The notes under the pieces were generated by a model. It was given only the letters and a program-made list of their open reading frames with translations, was not told the DNA's origin and searched no databases. This document shows, one piece after another, positions 54,200 to 64,000 of a stretch of DNA of 64,000 bases. The stretch is from Eurosta solidaginis (taxonomy: Eukaryota; Arthropoda; Insecta; Diptera; Tephritidae). Every line of letters begins with the position of its first letter. Within the stretch, counting starts at the first letter, position 1. Location: positions 277,910,662 to 277,974,661 of the forward strand of contig NC_090322.1 in NCBI RefSeq assembly GCF_040869045.1, read 5' to 3'. A program made the position numbers and the translations under genes.

Positions 54200-57100
54200 T
54201 TAATTAATTTTTCTTATTCTATTTTTATGTACTATTTTTTTCTTTTTCGTTTCGTCATCAATTAACGTGACGTTTACGCCGTCAATACCTATTACGGTAT
54301 ACGGACCAATATAGATACTACTATGCTTGTCGCGGGGTTCTTTTTCAAGCAATACCTTGTCAAATACCTTGACAGATATTGGTTGTGAACTTTTGTTATA
54401 TCCAGTTTGATTTTTTAATTTGTGTTCTGTAACTGTTTTATTCGCTAATTCGTGAGTTTTTTGAAAACGAAATTTAACTTCTTTCGAATAGTTTTCTATG
54501 TTATAAATCGGGTCTATTTTATCGGTTTGCAGTTCTTTTGGTAAATTAGCTGCTTTGCCAAAGACTAATTCATATGGTGAGAATTTATTATCGAATACTG
54601 TGTTTGTTGTTGTGTTGTGAAGAAAAGTGAAATATTTCAAGTAAACATCCCAGTCGGAAAAATTGGGATTTAGAAAAGATCTTAAATATTCATTGAAAAC
54701 TCTGTGATTTCGCTCTACTGTGCCAAGAGTTTCATGATGGTACGCTGTGGAAAATTTATGTTCTATTTTTAATAGTTTTGTTAACTCTGAAAAAATTTCA
54801 TTTTTGTATTCGGTACCTAAATCGGTTTTAATTGTTTTCATAATGCCATATATTAGTATGAAATTTTCAAAAATAGCTGATGCGACCGTTTTTGCACTTT
54901 TGTCAGGTATCGCAATCGTTACTAAGTATTTGCTGAGATCGCATATAATGGTGACAGCGAACTTGTTACCATTATCGGATTGAGGTAGAGGTCCTATAGT
55001 GTCAATGACAACAATGTCGAATGGCTTACATGGTGTTTCGGTTAGGACTAAATTTTCTTTTGTTTTTGGCTTAACCTTATTCAAAAGACATTTTTCGCAG
55101 TTTTTAACAAATTTCGCTATATCGCGCGTCATGCCTTTCCAATAATATTTGGTTCTGAGTTTTGCATAAACTTTTTTGCTACCGAAATGTCCTCCTAAAA
55201 TTGGGTCGGTATGGTAAATTGTTATTAATTGTTGTTTTTTGTCTTCGTCTGTCACAGTTTCTACGGGTTCGGTTAGGACGATTTCTAAGTGTTTTAAAAT
55301 TTTATTCCCAGTGGTTTTCAGATCTGATATCGAAAAATATTTAAAAAGATTATCATTTTTTTGCAATTCAATTATATTAATATTGCGCTTGCCAGCTTCT
55401 TTTTGTAGCTTCAAAAGTAATTCATCTAAATGTATTATTTTATTAGCACACGCAACCTTAATTAACTCAATCTTTTTGTGTTTTAGATGCGCATTTAATT
55501 CAAAATTCGTAATTTTACCACTTTTATCATAATTTATTTGGGATTTTACTCTGGGTATTTTCTTTGAAAATTTGTTTGAAAAATTATCATAAACTTGTAA
55601 TTTTATGTTTTCTTTTACCTTTTCTTCTTTGTGTATTTCTTGTTGCATTAATTGTTCTTGTTTTGTCTGTGATCTTGTCTGTACTGCTAAAATTGATGTT
55701 CCTGAATTTTTAATTTCTTCTATTGTGATGCGAGAGAGTGCATCTGCTCCTACGTTCGTTTTACCTTTTATGTATTCAATAGTGAAGTTGTACTCTGCCA
55801 GTTCAAGTCTGATACGTGAAAGTTTTGAAGAGGGATCTTTCATATTGAACAAGTAAACTAATGGACGATGATCGGACTTGACTGTAAAGTGTGTGCCATA
55901 TATGTATGGTCTGAACTGTTTTATTGCAAAAAATATAGCTAAAAGCTCTAACTCAATTATTGATTTCTTTTGTTCTGAATTATTAAATGATTTGGACGCG
56001 AAACAAATTGGTAAGTCAATGCCATCTTTATTTTGACTTAAAATGGCACCACAACCAATTTTTGAAGCGTCGACAGTAATTATAAATTCCTTTTTGAAGT
56101 CTGGGTATTGGAGAATTTGAGGAGAAATTAAAGATTTTCGGAGTTTTTCAAATGCTATATCACATGATTGATCCCATTTAAATTCTACTCTTTTCCTGCT
56201 AAGTTTATTTAAAGGTGCTGCTATGGAAGCAAAATTTGGTATAAACCTTCTGTAATAATTGGCGAATGCCACGAATCGTCTTACTGCATCTTTATCGCAA
56301 GGTTTCGGATATTTTTTTATTGCAATTATTTTGGAATCGTCTGGAAGTAGACCTTTTGACGAACATTTGTGTCCTAGGAAAGTGACTTCTGAACGCATGA
56401 AGTTGCATTTTTCGGGATTGAGACGCAAATTAAATTTTTTGCATGTTTGAAAGACTTGTTCTAAATTTTTAAGATGGTGAGCTTCGCTACACCCAATGAC
56501 TATAAGATCATCGACATATAAAAAGGCTTGGTTTGGAGAAATTCCTGAAAAGGCAATTGACATCATTCTTGAGAATGAGTTCGGAGCTACGTTTAAACCG
56601 AATGGTAAAACTTTCCATCGAAAAGCACCACGATCAGTGCTGAATGAAGTGATGTCTCTAGAATCTTTATTTAATGGGATTTGGTGAAAACCTGAATACA
56701 GATCCAATGTAGAAAAATATTTTGCTCTGCCTAGATTATCAAGAATATCGTCTATTCGTGAAAGTGGGAATTTGTCTGCTATCAATTTTTTGTTTACGGC
56801 TCTAAAGTCAACACACATCCTGTAGGATTTCTGTCCATTTGGGTTTTTCTTTGGCACAAGTATCAATGGACTATTATAGTTGGAATAGCTGTGTTCTATA
56901 AGATCGTTTTGCAATAAATTATCAACTTGTTTATTAATTTCCTCTCTCTGACAATATGGTAAACGGTAGTTTTTTATGTAAACAGGATTTGTATCTGTCA
57001 ATCGTAATTTCTGTTCATAAAAGTTGTTAAGTGTCATACGATCGGTCTTTAGTGCAAAAATATCATCATATTTTAGACATAAATCGAGAAGTTTTGGTTT

Positions 57101-57840
57101 GGCATAGTTTGGCATTTGTTTTTCTAAAATTGATTTTAATTCCTCTGACCTTTTCGAATCTTTTGAAAGATCATTGATTTTATACACATTGTAGTTGGTG
57201 ATTTCATCCGTAATTATGTTGCAATTTCTTATGTATTTTACCTCGTCAGTGACGTTTAATACCTTTATTATCGGATTGTTAGTGTCAACAATACACTTTG
57301 CGGTGAACACACCACTACAAATTTCCTGTGCGTCTATAAAAACTGGATGTTTAGATTTTTTCAGCTTAAATAAGCGATAAACTTCGCATCTAGGAGGAAT
57401 TATCAATGTATTATCGGTTGTATTATGTAAAATTGAAATTTTATGAATATTTTTGCCAATGCCAATTGTTATGCTCTCGTTTGCATAGTCTATGATGCAA
57501 TTGTATTTTTTCAAAAAGTCTTTGCCTAAAATACCATCTGACGGTATGTTGAATTTGTCATCTACTACATTTAAAGTATGTGGAATTGAAAAATTTGAAT
57601 AAAAAAGTTCTGTTTTAATGGTACCCAATGTTGAGACTGTATCTGTCGTAACACCCGTTATATTTATAATATTGTTGTTATTTATAGAAACATTTTGTTT
57701 TAAACTTGAAAGTTTTATAATTGATATATCAGCCTGTGTATCTACTAAGAAAGTGCATGTTTTAAAAGAGTCATTGCAATTCAGTTCGATAAAATCTGAG
57801 TAGTTCAGGTTTAAACAATAAATTGATTTATTTTGAAAAA
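54200..57840 (-). CDS. Pol of the mdg1/412-type element: protease, RT, RNase H, integrase
   Basis: The frame is open well upstream of the first ATG (57628). It overlaps the end of gag, so Pol is made as a Gag-Pol fusion by -1 frameshifting. Protease: TFLVDTQADISII (about 57750; DTQ rather than DTG) and GILGKDFLKKYN. Reverse transcriptase: LDLYSGFHQIPL and the active site FLYVDDLIVIG (about 56510). RNase H: ITVDASKIGCGAIL and SDHRPLVYLF. Integrase: HH-CC zinc region ending CEKCLLNK, and catalytic residues in FDIVVIDTIGPL, IKTDLGTEYKNE and HHETLGTVERNH. A C-terminal GPY-like part (SSIYIGPYTVIG) follows, ending at the stop at 54200. All catalytic acids expected of RT and integrase are present. 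No env follows. Confidence 0.93.
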
Positions 57841-57846
57841 CGTTAT

Positions 57847-59214
57847 TTAATTCAGATTCTGGTCCCCCAGTGTTCGCTCCTGAGGGCCGTTGGCGTTTAA
57901 AGTGCGTACACTAGCGTTATTTGTAGTATTTGAACGTCGATTGTTGTTGTTACTGTTGTTATTGCTGTTGTTTCTGTTTACGGGCCTGCTATTGTTATTT
58001 CGAAAATTACCATTATTTCGCGAGCTATAATTATTGTTGTTATTATGCCTATAATTGCTATTGTTGTTTCTGTTAAAATTGTTGTTGTACCTCGAAAAGT
58101 TGTTCCTATTATATTGATTTGACCTGAAGTTACCTCGAAAACTATTATTTTGCCTGTTATAACGTGATCTAAACGCTAGTACCTGCCTTTCACTTGTTTG
58201 GTTATTTTGTTCTACGATCATTTTCGCAACTACATCCTTAGAATCAGTAAACGTAGTTGACGCTAAAATTGATTTTACTAGGTCTGAGCGAGTGTTAAGC
58301 CGACAAACGTTGACGGTTTGTTCGACTGCCATTTCGTGCGCTTTTTCCTGAGTCATTCCTTCTATAACTAATGATCGTTCTAAAGCATCGGAGAGTTCCT
58401 CAACACGTTTGGCGAATTCAGTATGATTATTATTAAAAACTTTTAACGATGCAATTTTTCCTGCAACAACTTTTGAGTTGTCAGGTTTTATTCTACCTTT
58501 TAATGCATCTTTTATTTGTTGAATTGTTGTTACTTCATTTGGAATTGCCTCACGCGCTTTCCCTTCTAACTTGGATTTTATAAACGAAATGAAAGTATTT
58601 GTCAAATTTTCTTCCATCAAATCTTCTATCAAAACTATTTTATCTATAAAGGATGCAAGTGAAAGCGGATCGCCGCTGTAGTTTTCTCTAATTATGGATG
58701 CACACATAGTAATAAAAGTTTTCTTTTGCTCTGAAGTCGCCATTGTTGGTTGTTCTTCGCTAATTGTGTCTAAATTATTATTGTGGAGTGTATTGGAAAA
58801 TCCAGGGAAATCCTCAAGAAAAGATACGTGACTTTTTTTAATAATACTAGCTTTGTATGCTGAAGTTGTCGATGCGTCAGATAATTCTTCCTCAGTGTCA
58901 AAATCAGAACTCGATTCGCTTTCTTGTATTAATTCAGAAAGATCTTTGGGTATTTTTATATTGCAGTTAATTCTAGAAAAACATTTAGTGAGTTGTTCTC
59001 TGCACTTTGACAAACTTTCGATTATTGAACTAGGCTTATCTCGATTTTCAAAATATGAATTTACTTGTATTATTATTTGGTTATAGCTTTTAATTAAAGC
59101 ATCTTCGTATTCTATTGATTTTTTCGCTGAGATAGATCGGTTATTTAAAACTCGTTTAGTAACTTTAGTGAAATTAGAGCGTAAGTTTTTGAAATTGGAA
59201 TCAAAATCTGACAT
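57847..59214 (-). CDS. Gag of the mdg1/412-type element (455 aa)
   Basis: Structural protein that forms the cytoplasmic virus-like particle. Starts MSDFDSNFKNLRSNFTKVTK. The middle part (about residues 155-330; FITMCASIIRENYSGDPLSL, LEGKARE, IKDALKGRI) is capsid-like. The last ~95 residues are extremely Asn/Arg-rich, with no CCHC knuckle; this basic tail presumably binds RNA, as in 412-like elements. The stop is at 57847. The slippery site U UUA AAC lies 16 codons before it, so most ribosomes end here and a fraction continue into pol. Confidence 0.92.
   Translation of the reverse strand: MSDFDSNFKNLRSNFTKVTKRVLNNRSISAKKSIEYEDALIKSYNQIIIQVNSYFENRDKPSSIIESLSKCREQLTKCFSRINCNIKIPKDLSELIQESESSSDFDTEEELSDASTTSAYKASIIKKSHVSFLEDFPGFSNTLHNNNLDTISEEQPTMATSEQKKTFITMCASIIRENYSGDPLSLASFIDKIVLIEDLMEENLTNTFISFIKSKLEGKAREAIPNEVTTIQQIKDALKGRIKPDNSKVVAGKIASLKVFNNNHTEFAKRVEELSDALERSLVIEGMTQEKAHEMAVEQTVNVCRLNTRSDLVKSILASTTFTDSKDVVAKMIVEQNNQTSERQVLAFRSRYNRQNNSFRGNFRSNQYNRNNFSRYNNNFNRNNNSNYRHNNNNNYSSRNNGNFRNNNSRPVNRNNSNNNSNNNNRRSNTTNNASVRTLNANGPQERTLGDQNLN
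57864..57901 (-). promoter_or_regulatory. -1 ribosomal frameshift signal between gag and pol
   Basis: Minus strand 57901-57895 is TTTAAAC, phased T TTA AAC in the gag frame, a canonical X XXY YYZ heptamer. After an 8-nt spacer, CCCTCAG (57886-57880) pairs perfectly with CTGGGGG (57870-57864) around a 9-nt loop (one G-U pair). Two further G-C pairs can form past a bulged A. The pol frame is open from here with no stop. Confidence 0.85.
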
Positions 59215-61230
59215 TTGACAACTGACATCTGAAAACTTTATTACATTTATTGAAAATGTTTACCTCCGTGGCAGAAAAAAAATGTTTCATGAAAAAAAAT
59301 TTTCGGAAAAATGTTAAGATTAACGCTGTAGGCACTGTTTATACAAAAATGAATTTAAAACTATTCATTCACTGTGTAATTGTGGTTTGTAATTTAAAAA
59401 ATTTTTTTTTTTTTTTTTTTTTTTGTTTAAAAATCAGAGAATATTCGAAATATTCAAAATCGATGAGTTAATTGGTACATGGTAAAGATTCGCATATTCA
59501 AAGGCACTGTATTTAAGACTTATTTTGTAAATGCAAGTGAATGTTGAAATATTTTAACCGCACTGTATTCGTTTAATAATGCCAAGAGAAAAGAAACTGT
59601 TGGAGTATTTGAAAGACACTGTATATAATACACAGTTTGAAAAGAGTCGCAAATGTAAGATATGTTGAAATATTTGGAATACACTGTATTCGTGTGATGC
59701 TTCGAAGGAATTGTTAACTATTTGAATGGCACTGTATTTGTTGCAAAAAATATGTAAATGTTTATGATATTCACTATGTTCAATTTCCGAAGAAATAATT
59801 GGAAAAAGGGAAATTAAGCTTCCACCGATAAAATAAATTTTCACCATTACCATTATGTGACTGTAACCTGTCTATATTGATATTTGAAGTCAATGAGAGA
59901 TTTCAAAATTGATTAGCTTCGAATAATTATCGCAAACTTTTGGCGAAAAGGTTTGATATTTTTGGTATTATACATATAGAATTGATGTATAATTTGCGTT
60001 TCAAAAGGGTTTTAACAAAAAATGTTTAAATTTGAAAAAATATTTTTCCGATTGTATTTATTACGAAGCAGTGTTCGCATTTAAAATAAAAAATTCAAGT
60101 TCCATGTTAATGTTTGAAAAAGAAAGAATATAGTAATATATGCGTGATAATTTGCATGTGGTGGCCGTATATTTAAAATTATTTTTAATGTACATTCAAA
60201 AAGTTTTCGATATTTAAATGTTTATATTAAATATTTGGTTAAATTGTGAGAAGAAAAATGTGTTGCTACATGCGTAGTATACAAATGTTTAGAAACAAAG
60301 TGTCAATTTTTGTTGCTACATGCATAGTATACAAATGTTTAGAGAAAAGTACATATGTAAAAAGGCAAAAGTGTCAAGTTGATTTGCTACATGCATAGTA
60401 TACAGGTATTGAAAAAGATTACATACAGAAGCAAAGTGTCTACTTATACACAGAAATTAAATATTAGATATGTACGTATGTTCTAATCTACTCTACTGTA
60501 CCGCTTTTTGTCTTTTCTGCTTGCTGGTGTATGTGTTGTTGGTATTTTTCCGCTTCTTGCCGATGTAGATGTTGCCGTCCAAGTGATGCCGTCGCCGACT
60601 GGTTTTTTCTTCTTACTTTTGTTATGTATAGCATGATTTTACTGCTACTAACGGTACTGCGTATTAAAACGTAGCGGGTGGTTGTGCTTGTGTGTCAACG
60701 TTATGGTATGGTACAGCAGCTTCCAAAAACTTTTTACATATATGTATGTATGTACCACCATAATTCCACACGTAACTTTGGTTCAAGTTCAAATTAATTT
60801 TTAAATGTATGTATATACGAAGTTCTAAAAAGTATATTTTGCCATTTAGGATGTACCTTTTTCTTGTAGTTTATGAAATTTTTAAATTTTTTTTGTAGTT
60901 TTTGAAATTTTTAGATTTTTTTTGTAGTTTTTGAAATTTACATATTTTTTCGTTTGTAGTTTTTGAAATTTTGTAATTTTTGTAGTTAGATTTTGTAGTT
61001 TTAAATTATAGATTACTTCATGTAATTTTTTGAATTTGTTGCAATCAGCTTTGTGTAATTTATATCATTTTATGTAAAATTTTTTGTATGTATGTATTTC
61101 TTTTTACTACAACCACCACCGCATCACAACCACCACGCACTTAGTTTTTAGCAAATTTGTAAATGTCTTTTAATTTTGTGCTGCAGGGAATTATTCCAGG
61201 TCCCCGGAGCCACCATTTTTCTGCAGGCAT
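59215..61230 (-). other. Long 5' leader of the mdg1/412-type element
   Basis: About 2 kb between primer site and gag. Contains five spaced copies of GGCACTGTATT-like text (59490-59750), three of TTGCTACATGC.TAGTATAC (60260-60420), and a run of TTTGTAGTTTTTGAAATTTT units (about 60870-61000). No ORF over 100 codons. Long leaders are usual in this lineage. Confidence 0.75.
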
Positions 61231-61244
61231 GGTCACGGTCGCCA
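61231..61244 (-). promoter_or_regulatory. Primer-binding site, tRNA-Arg type
   Basis: Minus strand TGGCGACCGTGACC follows the 5' LTR directly. This agrees with the tRNA-Arg site known for mdg1/412 elements (from memory). Confidence 0.85.
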
Positions 61245-61650
61245 TGTGGCGAGACCGATTCTGGCGTGGCCAAAATGGTCTCCATGTGTCTCAGACAGTA
61301 TAGAATCGTGCAGATTGATATGCAGGTATGCACTCGTTTGCATGCACGCACTGTATTTCACTACTGTTGAAATGTTTGATCACCGCAATTAAAATAAAAC
61401 ACTCGAACTTTTACAATAATGTTGGTTTTATTGGTGTCAGACAAATTTATAGGTGAGCCGCTATATTTCTTATATTTTATGCGTACACGATATTACTTAG
61501 CGAAAATTTAGATGACTGCCCGAGTTGAATGCGCGTAAAATTCTGGCGTCATTCACTTTGACATTATGTGAGGTAACCCTCACTGTGAATGTTCCATACG
61601 TATTGCTTGACCTTATGGTCACGCAACACTTATTGTAGGGTTACCTTACA
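61245..61650 (-). repeat. 5' LTR of the mdg1/412-type element (406 bp)
   Basis: Same length as the LTR at 53433-53838, and no difference was seen on side-by-side reading. Confidence 0.93.
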
Positions 61651-63045
61651 CTTCGTCATAATCGGGCGGGGGGACATATATTCCATCATCATCGATTGCG
61701 GGATCGGGTTCTTCAGAAGAGAAGTATTCCCTCCATAATCTAAGCACTCTCTGGACATCAGTTACAAGGTCGCCGTTTTCATTCCTACAGGAGTTTGCCC
61801 CGTTCTTAAAACCTTCCGTCTGTCGCCGTATTTTTTGGTAGAATTTTCGGGCGTTATTCCTGGTGCCTAGCAGCTCAAGCTCCTCGCACTCACGCCTTTC
61901 TGCTTCTGCTTTTTTCTTCCTGAAAAGGCGTCTCGCTTCCCTTTTCAACTCACGATAGCATTCACACACTCCTCTTGTCGCGCTCGCTTTTAACGTAGCC
62001 CTGTAGGCAGCGTCTTTTCATTCGGTTGCAACGCGGCATTCTTCATCGTACCAGTTGTTTTTCCGTGGCCGCCGGTAACCAATTTTTTCCTCGGCGGCAG
62101 TACGAAGTGCTTTGAAGATATGCTCCCACTGCTCCTGTATTCCTTCAGGATGATTTGTGCTCTCAGAGAGCAGGTGAGAGAGTCGAGTTGCGAAATCGTT
62201 GGCAGTCTGTTGTGATTGAAGATTTTCGACGTCTAGCTTTCCTTATGTTTTTTGTTCCTTGGTTTTAGCCGCGTTGAGGCGGGTGCGTATTTTGGCTGCT
62301 AGGAGATAATGGTCCGAGTCGATGTTAGGTCCTCGGATCGTGCGCACATCTAAAACACTGGAGGCATGCCGTCCGTCTATCACAACGTGATCGATCTGAT
62401 TGCGAGAATTTCGATCAGGAGACAGCCATGTAGCTTGATGTATCTTTTTATGCATGAACCTCGTGCTGGATAGGACCATGTTTCGAGCACCGGCAAAGTC
62501 AATCAGCCTCAGTCCGTTAGGAGAAGTTTCATTGTGTAGGCTGAACTTTCCGACTGTAGGACCAAAAACACCTTCTTTGCCCACCCTGGCGTTAAAGTCG
62601 CCAAGCACGACTTTTATATCGTGACGGGGGCAGCGCTCGTATGTGCGTTCTAATTGTTCATAAAAAGTGTCTTTCACCTCATCGTCTTTCTCCTCTGTCG
62701 GCGCATGGGCGCAGATGAATAATATATTAAAAATTTTTGCTTTTATTCAGATAGCGGCGAGACGCTCGTCCACAGGCGTGAACGCCAGCACTTGGCGACA
62801 AAGTCTCTCTCCCACCACGAATCCGACGCCGAAACTGCGCTTATTCGTATGGCCACTCCAATAGATGTCACAATTTTTGATCTTCTTTCTTCCTTGCTTC
62901 GTCCAACGCATTTCTTGGATGGCGGTGATGTCAGATTTTGCTTTGACGAAGACATCAACCAGCACCATCTGCACCAATCCCATTCAGGGAGTGGACGTTC
63001 CAGGTGAATGCCCTCAATTCATTGTCCTTCAAACGTTTGCCATGG
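61651..63045 (-). pseudogene. LINE endonuclease and linker region
   Basis: Minus strand: KRLKDNELRAFTWNV (from about 63040), SDITAIQEMRWTKQGRKKI, GVGFVVGERLCRQVLAFTPV, then after a frameshift VVLGDFNARVGKEGVFGPTV, NQIDHVVIDGRH and DSDHYLLAAKI. The catalytic Asp/Asn/His residues of the APE-type nuclease are in place. The linker (61969-61651, ECYRELKREARRLFRKKKAE) runs straight into the LTR insertion after DYDEV. One in-frame stop lies at about 62020. Confidence 0.8.
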
Positions 63046-63067
63046 TCGTCATCAATACCGACCATCT

Positions 63068-63179
63068 GGGGAACGATTAATATGACCAAATTAAACCTTC
63101 TAGCCCATCCCACCTTCCCCAACCCCTAGTTCTCTGAGGAACTTGGGGTGACCAGAGCCTTGTCTGCCAAATATGTGTA
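63068..63179 (+). repeat. Unclassified (GTT)n repeat, middle part
   Basis: Continues the copy begun at 51760: GGGGAACGATTAATATGACC to CAGAGCCTTGTCTGCC. Interrupted by the foldback element at 63180. Confidence 0.7.
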
Positions 63180-63816
63180 TTAGGGCGGGTCGATTTAAAA
63201 ATCGCTGATTGCTTTGTGAAAATCGTATTCTAGGGATCAAAATAAGAAACTTTGCTGAAGGAACCATACCTCTAAAACAAATTCTGATGTCCCCCCCCTT
63301 TGGGTCGAACTTTTGGGTAGGGGCAATTTCAATTCTACCTGCTGTGTCTTGTGGTGGCTTAAAAAAACAACACAAGCAATTTTACGATCTGCAATTGTGT
63401 CACAGTGATACCTTCATTTTTTAAAACGGTTGAATAAAAAACCCACACAACTATGTTTACGACATGCAAATGCATCACAGTGATGCCTTGGTTTTAAAAG
63501 GGGGTTGTAAAAACGCTAATTTCTAATAATTTTTTTTTAATTTCTTCTCTATTACTAAGTTAAATTCATTTTTTCATTTACATATGTTCTGACTAAATAA
63601 ATTTCTAAAGAGAAAAATAAATTCCAAAAGAAAAAACATAGGCATTTCAAAGTGGGATTTTTCAAAATTTGCCCCTACGACCCAAAGGGGGGGACATCAG
63701 AATTCGTTTTAGAGGTATGGTTCCTTCGGCAAAGTTTCTTATCTTGATCCCTAGAATATGATTTTCACAGAGCAATGGGCGATTTTTTTGCCTCCCCACA
63801 AATCGACCCGGCCTAA
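63180..63816. mobile_element. 637-bp foldback element with ~145-bp arms
   Basis: The left arm TTAGGGCGGGTCGATTT... and right arm ...AAATCGACCCGGCCTAA pair over about 145 positions, including CCATACCTCTAAAAC and CTGATGTCCCCCCC. TGTA is duplicated at 63176-63179 and 63817-63820. The central loop is AT-rich and non-coding. Confidence 0.8.
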
Positions 63817-64000
63817 TGTATATAATACACACATATGTATTTGTAACAGCATTCCCCTCGCTTAGGTGAGGTTGACAATTGGGTTGCGGAGCTTTGAAGC
63901 TATAAAGCTGTTATGGATACGCATCTACTATGGTTACTGGAAGGCAGTCGGCATGATCTGGTGGTGCACAGTGGCTAGTCATGTCGGCTGGGCGGGGTTC
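63817..64000 (+). repeat. Unclassified (GTT)n repeat, right part, and window end
   Basis: TAGGTGAGGTTGACAATTGG to about 63905 matches 37330-37360. Nothing recognised after that. Confidence 0.5.

Larger units (their letters stand above)
53433..61650 (-). mobile_element. Full-length mdg1/412-type LTR retrotransposon, apparently very recent
   Basis: An 8218-bp element on the minus strand has two 406-bp LTRs that look identical by eye (53433-53838 and 61245-61650). CTTC is duplicated at 53429-53432 and 61651-61654. The order is 5' LTR, tRNA-Arg-type primer site, 2-kb leader, gag (455 codons), pol in the -1 frame, a 360-bp 3' untranslated part, purine tract, 3' LTR. There is no env. The primer site, 4-bp duplication, long leader and gag without a zinc knuckle all fit the mdg1/412 lineage of Ty3/gypsy. 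No disabling mutation was seen in gag or pol. Confidence 0.93.
51899..63057 (-). mobile_element. RTE/CFDP2-type LINE split by an LTR retrotransposon
   Basis: On the minus strand, endonuclease text at 63045-62243 (KRLKDNELRAFTWNV; VVLGDFNARVGKEG; NQIDHVVID; SDHYLLAAKI) is followed by a linker (to 61651). After the 8.2-kb insert comes the reverse transcriptase and C-terminal region (53432-51923). The end shows GCGCCAATTAAATAAG repeats. CCGACCATCT is duplicated at 51889-51898 and 63058-63067. Without the insert the LINE is about 2.9 kb. The frame is nearly continuous, with a few lesions (a stop at about 62020 and frameshifts near 62745 and 52650). The endonuclease resembles CFDP2/BovB-type proteins, so RTE is the likely clade. 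Confidence 0.85.

Noticed and set aside
61148..61370. Short open frames across the 5' LTR of the mdg1/412-type element
   Set aside because: They lie in LTR and primer-site sequence and are explained by the retrotransposon structure.

Overview
The window is eukaryotic, very AT-rich and crowded with transposons. It has long introns, GT-AG splice sites and dipteran gene content. A fly is certain. A tephritid fruit fly (Bactrocera, Zeugodacus or Ceratitis type) is the best guess, from the general look of the interspersed repeats and the closeness of the host proteins to Drosophila; I could not run a search to confirm the genus.

Only two host genes are well supported. The first is the ARID4-family chromatin gene hat-trick (htk), + strand, six coding exons from 32294 to 47213, predicting about 2312 residues with Tudor-like, RBB1NT, ARID and chromo-barrel domains. 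The second is a mitochondrial sulfite oxidase gene (34544-36356, - strand, two exons). It lies entirely inside the 6.9-kb third htk intron, in the opposite direction.

Almost everything else is mobile DNA. 1-9 kb: a tRNA-like stretch, a decayed Jockey-type LINE, a broken RAG1/Transib-like transposase, a long non-coding interspersed repeat and a hAT transposase fragment. 9-21 kb: three copies (A, B, C) of one Ty3/gypsy-type LTR element that keeps gag, a protease-like domain and the integrase C-terminus but lacks RT, RNase H and the integrase core. A fourth copy (D) lies at 28-31.8 kb, just upstream of htk. Copy C has an intact 785-codon ORF, two 706-bp LTRs with about two differences, and a 4-bp target duplication. 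This points to a non-autonomous gag-carrying family that recently moved. 21-28 kb: a PIF/Harbinger remnant, a non-autonomous hAT element that splits a possible Penelope-like ORF, an inverted copy of the long repeat, and foldback elements. The large htk intron also holds two tRNA-derived SINEs and two antisense LTRs.

48-64 kb is a nest of insertions. An unclassified repeat is split by an RTE/CFDP2-type LINE (10-bp target duplication). That LINE is split by a full-length mdg1/412-type LTR retrotransposon (53433-61650, - strand, apparently identical 406-bp LTRs, CTTC target duplication, tRNA-Arg primer site). Its gag and pol are joined by a textbook -1 frameshift signal. The outer repeat is also interrupted by a long-TIR foldback element. 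No operon-like or CRISPR-like system is present. The most unusual items are the RAG1-like relic, the gag-only LTR family, and the frameshift signal in a young, apparently intact retrotransposon.
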